Part shown: piece after piece, positions 26,916 to 34,919 of the stretch
How positions within the stretch are numbered: position 1 is the stretch's first letter
Layout of the letters: each line of letters begins with the position of its first letter
Source: Psychrobacter sp. Pi2-1
GTDB lineage: Bacteria > Pseudomonadota > Gammaproteobacteria > Pseudomonadales > Moraxellaceae
NCBI RefSeq assembly: GCF_904846645.1
Contig: NZ_CAJHBO010000023.1
Location: forward strand, 1 to 45,313
Length of the DNA: 45,313 nt
Direction: 5' to 3'
Translations under genes and position numbers: made by a program
Notes under the pieces: model-generated
Databases searched by the model: none
The model's input: the letters and a program-made list of their open reading frames with translations, nothing else
Told to the model about the DNA's origin: nothing

Positions 26916-27722
26916 ATGCTAGCCAAAAAACCTAAAGGCGCAACAGAAAAGCGCAAATCAAGTAGCGTATCAGGCTTATTGTGGATGTTTGTTGGGGCCG
27001 TATTGACCCTTATGATCGGGGTGTTTATCTACCTCTCACCATTATTCAATTTCAGCCCCGCTGATGGTAGTGCTGAGAATGACCCTGATCGCCAAGTACA
27101 GCCACGTGTGGATACTGATACCGACAATGGGGATTATGAGTTCTACGATATTTTACCAAATCAAGAGATGGCAACCATCCCTGATGAAGATATCGCTGAC
27201 ATTGATAATGATCAAATAGATGATATCGGTGCGTTTGAACCAGACGTCGTCGTGACTCAACCAGAGAGCGATGCAGGCAGTACAGAAAGTACGGGCAGCT
27301 TCGGTGGTTCGGAAAATGCGCCTGTCGAACCTGCTGGTGCTAATAATGCTGGGTCGAGTGAGGATATCGTTGTCGTTGAAGAAGATGCAACCTATGATGG
27401 TACGCCGCCTGCTACTAGCAACGCTACAACCCGTAACAACAATACAGCAGCAGGTACGGCAAGCATCCAAGCTGCTAAACCTGCGGCGACCTACATCTTG
27501 CAAATCAATAGCTTTAGTGATGCAGATGAAGCGGATCGTCGCCGTGCGCAAGTACTGATGGCAGGTGTCGATGCTCGTGTGGTCAAAAACACGACGGGTA
27601 ATGGCTTGCCAATTTATCAAGTCATCTCACGTCCTTTGAATAACCGTCAAGCAGTTACGACAGCACAGCAGCGCCTACAGAACAATGGTATAGACTCTAT
27701 TATCGTTGAACAGCGTCGCTAG
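26916..27722 (+). CDS. SPOR domain protein, single-pass membrane
   Basis: A 268-residue FtsN-like layout: a basic cytoplasmic start (MLAKKPKGATEKRK), one membrane helix at about 23-46, a long acidic and Ala/Asn-rich low-complexity linker, and a C-terminal SPOR domain (about 190-266, from TYILQINSFSDADEADRRRAQ to GIDSIIVEQ). SPOR domains bind peptidoglycan with denuded glycans at division septa. The position directly after argS is one where SPOR proteins often occur in gammaproteobacteria. It may be the FtsN counterpart, but this cannot be proved from sequence. GGGAGAA precedes the ATG. Confidence 0.87.
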   Translation: MLAKKPKGATEKRKSSSVSGLLWMFVGAVLTLMIGVFIYLSPLFNFSPADGSAENDPDRQVQPRVDTDTDNGDYEFYDILPNQEMATIPDEDIADIDNDQIDDIGAFEPDVVVTQPESDAGSTESTGSFGGSENAPVEPAGANNAGSSEDIVVVEEDATYDGTPPATSNATTRNNNTAAGTASIQAAKPAATYILQINSFSDADEADRRRAQVLMAGVDARVVKNTTGNGLPIYQVISRPLNNRQAVTTAQQRLQNNGIDSIIVEQRR

Positions 27723-27755
27723 GTTCAGTCGTTTATAGTTATTGTATTTATAAAA

Positions 27756-27782
27756 CAAGCGTCGTAATGGCGCTTTTTTTAT
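27756..27782 (+). terminator. Terminator after the SPOR gene
   Basis: AGCGTC pairs with GGCGCT (one G-U wobble) around GTAAT, followed by an uninterrupted run of T. Short stem but a good T-tract, about 35 bases after the stop codon. Confidence 0.7.
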
Positions 27783-27847
27783 CTCTTTATTTTATTAAAA
27801 GCTTTCTAGCTGTTTTATCCTATTAAATATCCATTAAGAGTATGGTT

Positions 27848-28942
27848 ATGACCGTATCTAACTCAGTAACACCGCAAGCAAGCATTATTAAAGCGTTCTT
27901 TCAAAAGTACTTTATCGATGCTTTTACTGGTATGGCTCTCGGGCTATTTGTCACGTTGATCGCAGGTCTGATTATCTCGCAAATCGGTGGTTGGTTAGAT
28001 TTGTCAGCATTGGTCGCGGTCGGGAAACTTGCCTCGATATTAATGGGTGCTGGTATCGGGGTAGGTATCGCTTACTATCTCAAAGCACCAACGCTAGTGA
28101 TGCTTAGCTGCCTTGTGGCAGGTATGCTTGGTGCTCATTCCGAAGCACTAATGGCAGGCACGCTTTTTACGCCGCAAGTGGGTGGGCCTGCAACTTTTGT
28201 AGCACTGCCGGGCAATCCAATTGGCGCTTATCTGACTTCTGTGTTTGCTTATCGTGCTGGCACTTGGGTCGCTGGTAAGACGAAGCTTGATATTTTATTG
28301 GTGCCATTGGTTGTATGCGGTATTGCTCTCTTAGTTTGCGCTCTGCTTAATCCGCCTATCGTAGCAGGGGTCGCAGCTATCGGTCAGGGTATTCATGCCG
28401 CTACTGAATTACAGCCACTGCTAATGGGTATCGTCATCGCTGTAGTGGTTGGTATTTTATTGACGCTACCAACGTCGAGTGCAGCCATTTGTATTGCTAT
28501 TGGGCTTGGTGGCTTGGCGGGCGGGGCAGCAGTGGTTGGCTGTGCCGCGCATATGATTGGTTTTGCTGTTGCAAGTTTTAAAGACAATGGCTTTAGTGGT
28601 GTCATCTCTCAGGGCTTGGGCACCAGTATGCTGCAAATTCCTAACGTGCTCAAAAAACCTATCGTTCTACTGCCTGCTGTCATTGCTAGCGCTATCGTTG
28701 GGCCTATCGCAACCGTTGGTTTTGGATTAGCTTGTACGGCGACAGGTGCGGGTATGGGTACCGCTGGTTTGGTCGGTGTGTTTGGGGTGATTGAGGCGTC
28801 ACAAGAAATCATGAGCACGGGACAGCTGTGGACAGCGATTATTCTCCTGATGTTTGTATTGCCTGCAGTGATTGCAGGGTTAGTGGCTTACATCATGCGC
28901 CGTATGGGCTGGTTAGTCGCTGGTGATATGAAGCTGCCTTAA
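27848..28942 (+). CDS. PTS EIIC-like membrane protein (PF13303-type)
   Basis: A 364-residue polytopic membrane protein with about ten hydrophobic segments, resembling the PTS_EIIC_2 family. Features include GMALGLFVTLIAGLIISQIGG at the start, GGPATFVALPGNPIGAYLTSVFAYR around residue 105-135, and the Gly/Ala-rich GLGGLAGGAAVVGCAAHMIGFA. I took the second ATG (27848) because AAGAG lies seven bases before it and only one base before the first. No EIIA, EIIB, EI or HPr is encoded nearby, so phosphorylating sugar transport is doubtful. It may be a stand-alone transporter with an unknown substrate. Confidence 0.8.
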   Translation: MTVSNSVTPQASIIKAFFQKYFIDAFTGMALGLFVTLIAGLIISQIGGWLDLSALVAVGKLASILMGAGIGVGIAYYLKAPTLVMLSCLVAGMLGAHSEALMAGTLFTPQVGGPATFVALPGNPIGAYLTSVFAYRAGTWVAGKTKLDILLVPLVVCGIALLVCALLNPPIVAGVAAIGQGIHAATELQPLLMGIVIAVVVGILLTLPTSSAAICIAIGLGGLAGGAAVVGCAAHMIGFAVASFKDNGFSGVISQGLGTSMLQIPNVLKKPIVLLPAVIASAIVGPIATVGFGLACTATGAGMGTAGLVGVFGVIEASQEIMSTGQLWTAIILLMFVLPAVIAGLVAYIMRRMGWLVAGDMKLP

Positions 28943-29022
28943 TTCTCGGAATGTTGAACTAAAATATCATCAACAATCTTAAAACTTAGTCTTATCCTCA
29001 ATCAATAATGGCAACTCTCAAG

Positions 29023-29054
29023 AAGCCCAGCTACGACTATAGCTGGGCTTTTTA
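29023..29054 (+). terminator. Terminator after the EIIC-like gene
   Basis: AAGCCCAGCT and AGCTGGGCTT form a perfect 10-bp stem around an 8-base loop, then TTT. It lies between convergent genes and may serve both, although the plus-strand T-tract is short. Confidence 0.85.
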
Positions 29055-29102
29055 TATATAAACCCATCAATTTCTTGTGATATAGGGAATGTTGATAACC
29101 TA

Positions 29103-30089
29103 CTATTTAACGGTCTTTAGCTTCTTATGACGACGTGGTTTTAGTTTGCGGGACAGTTGATGGAAGTCGTTCAGTACTTGACTGTAATGTGATGGGAATA
29201 CCCGCTGAATGGCATCAATCATTTTGGCATCGTTACCAATTAAGCAACGCTGCTGATTGGTCGCAGCGGCATGTAAAATAATCCAAGCTGCTTCGCTGGC
29301 ATCGAATTTTAAGAATTTGTTAAAACTTCTAATGGCTTTGGGTCCAGTACTCATGCCAATATCATGGATGCTCTCATTACCGCGCGCACTGTTGGCGATA
29401 TTGGTTTTGATGCCGCCCGGATGGATACAAGTCGCAGATACCCCGCAGTTCTGGATATTTAGCTCTTGGCGTAAGCTCTCTGTGAAGCCGCGTACGGCAA
29501 ATTTGCTAGAGTTGTAGGCTGACTGTGATGGCTGAGCGGTCAAACCAAATAGACTTGAGATATTAATAATATGTCCATGCTCGCCAAACTGGCTCTGTTT
29601 AACGCTGTTTTTGATTAACGGTAAAAACGCCTTAGTGCCGTAAACCACGCCCCAAAAATTAATGTTCATTACCCATTCAAGCTCACTAATACTACTGCCT
29701 TCGACAATAGAGTAGAGCGCAACACCTGCATTGTTAAAGATAAAATTTACTTTGCCATGATCGCTCATGACGCTATCAGCCCATGCTTCCACGGCTTTAT
29801 TGTCTGACACATCGAGTACGGTCATAGTGACGTTGACATCATAATTAGCAAGTAACTGTTTGGTCGCTGCCAGCTGTTCAGGATTGATATCTGATAGTGC
29901 AACATGACAGCCCATTTTTGCTAAATGAATAGCCAGCTCACGCCCCATACCAGAGCCTGCGCCCGTAATGGCAGCGACGTGGTTGCGATAGTAGGATGCA
30001 ACGTCTGAGTCATCCAATGAAGTATGGTTAGAAGAAAACGGTAGATGTTGGCGCAATGAAGTCGCCATAGCAGTCACATGGTTGAGCAT
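29103..30089 (-). CDS. Short-chain dehydrogenase/reductase
   Basis: A 328-residue NAD(P)-dependent oxidoreductase of the classical SDR family. It shows the cofactor motif TGAGSGMGREL, the structural NNAG and the active-site YNSSK with an upstream Ser in the ISSLFG segment. After the SDR core a tail of about 60 residues ends in a basic stretch (KLKPRRHKKLKTVK). An N-terminal extension of about 35 residues precedes the Rossmann fold. The start at 30089 is chosen because AAAGGA is well spaced; a TTG nine bases earlier is less likely. The substrate is unknown; the size and tail resemble SDRs found near lipid or hydrocarbon metabolism, which is only a hint. Confidence 0.9.
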   Translation of the reverse strand: MLNHVTAMATSLRQHLPFSSNHTSLDDSDVASYYRNHVAAITGAGSGMGRELAIHLAKMGCHVALSDINPEQLAATKQLLANYDVNVTMTVLDVSDNKAVEAWADSVMSDHGKVNFIFNNAGVALYSIVEGSSISELEWVMNINFWGVVYGTKAFLPLIKNSVKQSQFGEHGHIINISSLFGLTAQPSQSAYNSSKFAVRGFTESLRQELNIQNCGVSATCIHPGGIKTNIANSARGNESIHDIGMSTGPKAIRSFNKFLKFDASEAAWIILHAAATNQQRCLIGNDAKMIDAIQRVFPSHYSQVLNDFHQLSRKLKPRRHKKLKTVK

Positions 30090-30399
30090 AATAAACAATC
30101 CTTTGTCTTATTAATCATATGGGTTGTACGGGATATATCTTGCGGTATATAGAAATAAAGTATAAAGGTTAAAACAGTCTATCTACATTAGCATGGTTTA
30201 CACTGATGTCTGCTAGCGATTGATAAACGCTGCTGTCATTTCGAAGTAGGTGCAATGAAAATTGCCAATTTTCAGTAGACGAGTTATCTAGTAGGCAAGT
30301 TGGTTAAATAATAGGCATAAAAAAGCGCCTGAGCTAATTTAGCCAGACGCTTTTTTAGTAGTCCGCTAATGATAACGGACTGTATATATCAACTATAAA
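30090..30399. other. Intergenic region between the SDR gene and clpX
   Basis: 310 bases containing the clpX terminator (30319-30357) and the leader of the SDR gene. An AT-rich stretch at 30110-30190 probably carries the SDR promoter. Nothing else stood out. Confidence 0.5.
30319..30357 (-). terminator. clpX terminator
   Basis: On the minus strand AAGCGTCTGGCT pairs with AGCTCAGGCGCTT (one bulged base and one wobble), flanked by A- and T-tracts. It ends clpX transcripts about 45 bases past the stop codon. Confidence 0.87.
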
Positions 30400-31674
30400 T
30401 TAAGCAATTTTAGGTACTTTACCTTCATTGATAACATCAGCATCAACCATTACAGTTTTAGCATTTTCCATAGAAGGCAATTCATACATAGTCTCAAGCA
30501 GAGCATTTTCTACGATAGAACGTAGACCACGAGCACCAGTCTTACGCTCCATTGCTTTTTTGGCGATGGCATCTAGGGCTTCTTGAGTAAAGCTAATTTC
30601 AGCACCTTCCATGTCAAACAAGTACTTGTACTGTTTTACCAGTGCGTTCTTAGGTTCGGTCAGGATTTGTACCAAGGCTGCTTCATCTAGCTCTTGCAGT
30701 GCCGCAAGTACTGGCAGACGACCGATCAGCTCAGGAATCAGACCAAACTTGATCAAATCTTCTGGCTCGACTTCTTGTAGCAAGTCTGAGCTACGACGGC
30801 TATCATCTTTTGAGCTGACATCAGCGTTAAAGCCGATACCGCCTTTTTCGGTACGCTGCTGAATGACTTTATCAAGTCCAGCAAATGCACCACCAACGAT
30901 GATTAGGATGTTGCTAGTATCAACCTGTATCAGCTCTTGCTGCGGGTGCTTACGACCACCGTGCGGCGGGATAGCAGCCACAGTGCCTTCGATCAGCTTT
31001 AGCAACGCTTGCTGTACGCCTTCACCTGAAACATCACGGGTGATAGATGGATTGTCGCCTTTTTTACTGATTTTGTCGATTTCATCAATATAGATGATAC
31101 CTTGCTCAGCTTTGGCCACATCATAGTCAGAAGCTTGAAGTAGCTTTTGTACGATGTTTTCAACGTCTTCACCAACATAACCAGCTTCGGTTAAGGTCGT
31201 GGCATCAGACATCGCAAAAGGTACATCTAGCAGACGAGCTAAGGTTTGCGCAAGTAGAGTCTTACCGGAACCAGTAGGACCGATTAGCAAGATATTACTC
31301 TTAGCCAATTCTACCATTGCATCATCAGCGCCAATTTTGGCTTTCTTGCTGTCGTTGGCTAGCGTTTGGCTAACTTTTAGACGTTTGTAATGGTTATAGA
31401 CGGCAACAGCCAATGCTTTTTTGGCAGCGTCCTGACCGATGACATATTCATCAAGCTTGGCACGCAGCTCTTTTGGCGTTGGTAATTTTTTATTGACCCA
31501 AGAAGTGTCTACTTCGCTATCGTCATCACCGTGCTCTGCGCTGTCTGCGATTAAGTCAGTACATAGCTCGATACATTCATTACAGATATTGGCATCGTCA
31601 GCAGCAATCAATTGCTGTACATCGCTTTTGGCTTTACCGCAAAACGAACACTGCGGGGTATTATCTTCTGCCAT
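30400..31674 (-). CDS. clpX: ATP-dependent Clp protease ATP-binding subunit ClpX
   Basis: AAA+ unfoldase that recognises tagged or damaged proteins and threads them into ClpP. 424 residues, as in E. coli. The N-terminal zinc domain has four Cys (9, 12, 31, 34). Walker A is GPTGSGKT at 132-139 and Walker B IIYIDEID at 193-200. The pore loop GYVGED lies at 165-170, and the IGF loop that docks on ClpP at 280-282. Sensor and arginine-finger segments ([16 protein letters not shown]) follow. It lies 187 bases downstream of clpP on the same strand. Confidence 0.98.
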   Translation of the reverse strand: MAEDNTPQCSFCGKAKSDVQQLIAADDANICNECIELCTDLIADSAEHGDDDSEVDTSWVNKKLPTPKELRAKLDEYVIGQDAAKKALAVAVYNHYKRLKVSQTLANDSKKAKIGADDAMVELAKSNILLIGPTGSGKTLLAQTLARLLDVPFAMSDATTLTEAGYVGEDVENIVQKLLQASDYDVAKAEQGIIYIDEIDKISKKGDNPSITRDVSGEGVQQALLKLIEGTVAAIPPHGGRKHPQQELIQVDTSNILIIVGGAFAGLDKVIQQRTEKGGIGFNADVSSKDDSRRSSDLLQEVEPEDLIKFGLIPELIGRLPVLAALQELDEAALVQILTEPKNALVKQYKYLFDMEGAEISFTQEALDAIAKKAMERKTGARGLRSIVENALLETMYELPSMENAKTVMVDADVINEGKVPKIA

Positions 31675-31861
31675 AAAAGGCGCTCCTAAAATTTAAAACT
31701 GGTTAGTTTATTTGTAGTATGTCGATTATCGTATCAGTTCAATGGTCATACCTTTCAATAGGTCAGGTATGACATTGATAACGGTTTACTGTACGGCAAA
31801 TAAACTATAAAAGGTCTTATGACTGCACTCTCAATAAAGAGGCATCACGTTAATGCTTAGA

Positions 31862-32536
31862 TTACAAAGATTCAGGGCGACGCTCTAATACTTCGTCAAC
31901 CAAACCATACTCTTTGGCTTCTTGTGCATCTAACCAATAATCACGCTCAACGTCTTTTTCGATTTTCTCTACTGGCTGCCCAGTACGCTCAGCTAAGATA
32001 CTATTTAGACGTGCGCGAGTTTTAAGGATTTCACGAGCATTAATTTCGATATCCGTTGCTTGACCCTGCGCGCCGCCTGATGGCTGGTGAATCATAACGC
32101 GAGCATTAGCAAGTGAATAGCGCTTGCCTTTTTGACCAGCGGCCAATAGGAATGAACCCATGCTATAAGCACCGCCCATACAGATAGTAGATACTTCAGG
32201 TTTGATGAAGTTCATGGTATCAAAAATAGCCAAGCCAGCGCTTACTGAACCACCTGGTGAATTGATATATAAATGGATATCTTTGTCAGGGTTTTCAGCT
32301 TCTAAGAATAGCAACTGGGCGACGATAAGGTTAGCCATGTTGTCTTCGACCTGACCGGTCAAAAAGATAACGCGCTCACGTAATAGACGTGAAAAAATAT
32401 CAAACGAGCGTTCACCGCGTGAGGACTGTTCAACCACCATAGGTACTAAAGCCGCTTGTGTGGTCTGTACTTCTTTGTGCGCACTCATCAGCATATCAAA
32501 ATGCGGGTTGGCAGTGATGCGATCATAATCTGTCAT
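31862..32536 (-). CDS. clpP: ATP-dependent Clp protease proteolytic subunit ClpP
   Basis: Serine protease that forms the tetradecameric chamber of ClpXP. 224 residues, including an N-terminal propeptide-like stretch of about 25 residues. The catalytic triad is visible as Ser125 in [14 protein letters not shown], His150 in VMIHQPSGG and Asp199 in [12 protein letters not shown]. It is followed by clpX, as usual. The gene that normally precedes it in gammaproteobacteria, tig, is 7.9 kb away with a urease operon between them. An 877-base upstream region must hold its promoter. Confidence 0.98.
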   Translation of the reverse strand: MTDYDRITANPHFDMLMSAHKEVQTTQAALVPMVVEQSSRGERSFDIFSRLLRERVIFLTGQVEDNMANLIVAQLLFLEAENPDKDIHLYINSPGGSVSAGLAIFDTMNFIKPEVSTICMGGAYSMGSFLLAAGQKGKRYSLANARVMIHQPSGGAQGQATDIEINAREILKTRARLNSILAERTGQPVEKIEKDVERDYWLDAQEAKEYGLVDEVLERRPESL

Positions 32537-33413
32537 AGAAAAGTCCTATCGATAAATGTATAAAATAAAAATGGATTGAATGATTTTATTGTCTAGTAGT
32601 TTTTGACTAATGGGTTGTTTATAAGGGGGCTGCGCTCACTATTCAAGCCTATAAAACGGGTTTGTGCATAAAATAGCTGAAAAATTGACCCTCTGATATT
32701 GCTAGGACTCATTGCTTATATTGAAACTTATAATAAAAATGCGTCTAGAAGTAGATAAATACTATCTTATCTATTATCAAGTCGTACAGATATTGATAGT
32801 ACCTGTATCGACAGTATCTGTATCGATACAAATAGCGTAAATCATGTTTGACCTGACTTTTTAACATAGAATACCTGATTAATAGCCCTACAATCCACTT
32901 ATCTTACTGACTAAGCCTGCAAATAGTTATGCGTTTAGTATTTTTGCTTATCTAATGTCCTCAGAGGGTATTGCGCTAACAATAACGCTAAAAAATGCAC
33001 TGTTATGGTCAAAATGTACTGTTTTGGTGCAAGTATCTGCTGATTTTATAAATGACTGAGGCTCAAAAAACGTTTAGAAAATAGTTGGGGGTATAGTGTT
33101 ATTTTTATCATTTAAGTTAAATAGAAAAAAGCACAGACAAATCAAAGTTTTGAGTCGGTAAGGTTTCTTATTTGATTACCTGCTATCAAGAGTTGGCACA
33201 ATGCTTGTATCAATAAAAACATTGACGCTTTTATTTATCGTGGTGCGTTAGGCACGATAAATGGTGTACGCTGTACTCCTTCGCTGTTATTCTGACATTG
33301 CTGTCGCTAATGAACTGTAACTAACGATTGGCAATAGAGTTCTTAACACATAGCAAATGATAGCTGCCACATAAAACACTGAAACATATTTAATTGGTAA
33401 ATGAGTATATAAA
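32537..33413. other. Long intergenic region between clpP and ureD
   Basis: 877 bases with no credible gene between two divergent transcription units. It must hold the clpP promoter and the urease operon promoter. It contains a 15-bp direct repeat (32798-32827). The rest is AT-rich with scattered short runs of A and T. No integrase remnant, tRNA or insertion sequence end was recognised. At the ureD side a possible binding site could not be told apart from background. Confidence 0.5.
32798..32827. repeat. 15-bp direct repeat upstream of clpP
   Basis: AGTACCTGTATCGAC (32798-32812) is followed at once by AGTATCTGTATCGAT (32813-32827), differing at two positions. The GTATCGATAC at the end is a 10-bp palindrome. 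It lies about 260 bases upstream of the clpP start codon and could be a paired operator or a chance duplication. Confidence 0.5.
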
Positions 33414-34442
33414 ATGAGTTGGGCCTCTTCTTTAGCATTAAGCTTTGACACTATTAGCAGTACAAGTACGGCCAAAGAAGGTACGGCTGATAACTCAAAA
33501 ACGCGGCTTTATCATCGTAAGCACACGGGTGCCTTGATGGTACAGCGTGCTCTGTATCCTGAGTCAAGCGTACAGCAGGGTATTTGTCACATACTAATGT
33601 TGTACCCGCCAGCAGGTATCGCAGGTGGCGATACGCTGTCCATAGACCTAAATTTAGATAGTGGTAGCCACGCTGTTATCACCACACCAGGTGCAGGTAA
33701 ATGGTATGGCAAAGACAGCGTCAGTCAAAAACATAAAGCTCCGTTAGGCGACGACGTTACTCACCGAAGTATGAGCCAAGACGAGATAGCTGCCTATGCG
33801 AGCCAACACGTACAAGCCAACCTCGCAGCAGATACCCGTCTAGAATGGCTGCCGCAAGAGAGTATCATTTATAACGAAGCCAATATGCATGCAGTGAGCC
33901 GCTTCGATTTGAAAGATTCCTCTAGTCTACTGACATGGGAGATTAGCGTATTTGGGCGGCAAGCTTACGACGAGCAGTTTTTGCAAGGGCGTTATCATAC
34001 TGGATTGAACATCTACCGAGATGGTAAGGTTATCGTTGCTGAGCGAGTGGCACAGGCAGCGCAAAATCGCTGGTTTACCTCAAATTTAGGATTAGCGAAC
34101 CAGCATATTTATGGCTCGTTTTGGGCAATACCCAGCTTAAGCGATGTCCATGACAATCTTGCACTCTCCGCGTCACAAACCACGCAATCGACCGAAACTG
34201 CCCAAGCAACTATCAAGCAGTCATTAACCCGCTATCTAGATAATACTGTCGTAGCATTACGTCAAGTCATTGCTCAAGCACAAATGCCTGTCTACTGCAC
34301 TCATAATTGCCAAGCGATCAATATCCGCTACATCGGCTCAGATGTACGTGGTTGTTTTGAAGCGTTTTATCAGCTGAGAGAAGTCTTGCGAGATCATTGG
34401 TGGCAACTTGAACCTTGTCGTCCACGTATTTGGGACACATAA
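33414..34442 (+). CDS. ureD: Urease accessory protein UreD
   Basis: Scaffold chaperone that binds apo-urease and, with UreF and UreG, helps insert nickel and carbamylate the active-site lysine. It is 342 residues, longer than the usual 270-300, because of about 25 extra N-terminal residues and a longer C-terminal part. Family motifs are LYHRKHTGALMVQRALYPE, YPPAGIAGGDTLSIDL, TTPGAGKWYGKD and EWLPQESIIYN, and it ends with RDHWWQLEPCRPRIW. The ribosome binding site is weak, so the start is uncertain. It is the first gene of the urease operon, reading away from clpP. Confidence 0.95.
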   Translation: MSWASSLALSFDTISSTSTAKEGTADNSKTRLYHRKHTGALMVQRALYPESSVQQGICHILMLYPPAGIAGGDTLSIDLNLDSGSHAVITTPGAGKWYGKDSVSQKHKAPLGDDVTHRSMSQDEIAAYASQHVQANLAADTRLEWLPQESIIYNEANMHAVSRFDLKDSSSLLTWEISVFGRQAYDEQFLQGRYHTGLNIYRDGKVIVAERVAQAAQNRWFTSNLGLANQHIYGSFWAIPSLSDVHDNLALSASQTTQSTETAQATIKQSLTRYLDNTVVALRQVIAQAQMPVYCTHNCQAINIRYIGSDVRGCFEAFYQLREVLRDHWWQLEPCRPRIWDT

Positions 34443-34506
34443 TACGGCCACTTTTAATAATGAAACTAAGATATATTGCGACTGTTTTTAATCGATATCA
34501 AATGCT

Positions 34507-34537
34507 TTGAAAACCTCTAATCTGCTATAAATATAAT
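34507..34537 (+). promoter_or_regulatory. Candidate internal promoter before ureA
   Basis: TTGAAA at 34507-34512 and TATAAT at 34532-34537 with a 19-base spacer, just upstream of the ureA ribosome binding site. It lies in the 118-base gap between ureD and ureA and might let the structural genes be expressed separately. The spacer is long, so support is modest. Confidence 0.33.
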
Positions 34538-34560
34538 GATAAGTACAATAAGGAACTGTC

Positions 34561-34863
34561 ATGCACCTGACCCCAACAGAAAAAGATAAACTCATGCTAT
34601 TTACCGCGGGTATGGTGGCTGAGCGCCGCAAAAATCGCGGTGTTAAGCTTAACTATCCCGAAGCCATCGCTTATATCAGTATGCTGCTGATGGAAGGCGC
34701 ACGAGATGGTAAAAGAGTTGCTGAATTGATGAGTGAAGGTGCTACGTATTTGTCTGCTGATGATGTCATGGAAGGTGTCGCAGAGATGGTAGATGAAGTG
34801 CAAATCGAGGCGACCTTTCCTGATGGCACCAAACTGGTCACGGTACATAATCCTATCGTGTAA
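34561..34863 (+). CDS. ureA: Urease gamma subunit
   Basis: Small structural subunit of urease, exactly 100 residues as in most bacteria. The sequence is canonical: [20 protein letters not shown] at the start, [15 protein letters not shown], then [17 protein letters not shown] and [15 protein letters not shown] at the end. AAGGAA precedes the ATG. Here gamma is a separate chain, while beta and alpha are fused in the next gene, 56 bases downstream. Confidence 0.97.
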   Translation: MHLTPTEKDKLMLFTAGMVAERRKNRGVKLNYPEAIAYISMLLMEGARDGKRVAELMSEGATYLSADDVMEGVAEMVDEVQIEATFPDGTKLVTVHNPIV

Positions 34864-34919
34864 CGCTGTATACCATTGTTATAGCACTGAAATGCTCACT
34901 ATAAAATAAGGCGGCTACC

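Noticed and set aside
33287..33475. Minus-strand open frame of 62 codons overlapping the start of ureD
   Set aside because: It overlaps a well-supported gene, has no ribosome binding site and no recognisable features, and lies in the expected urease promoter region.
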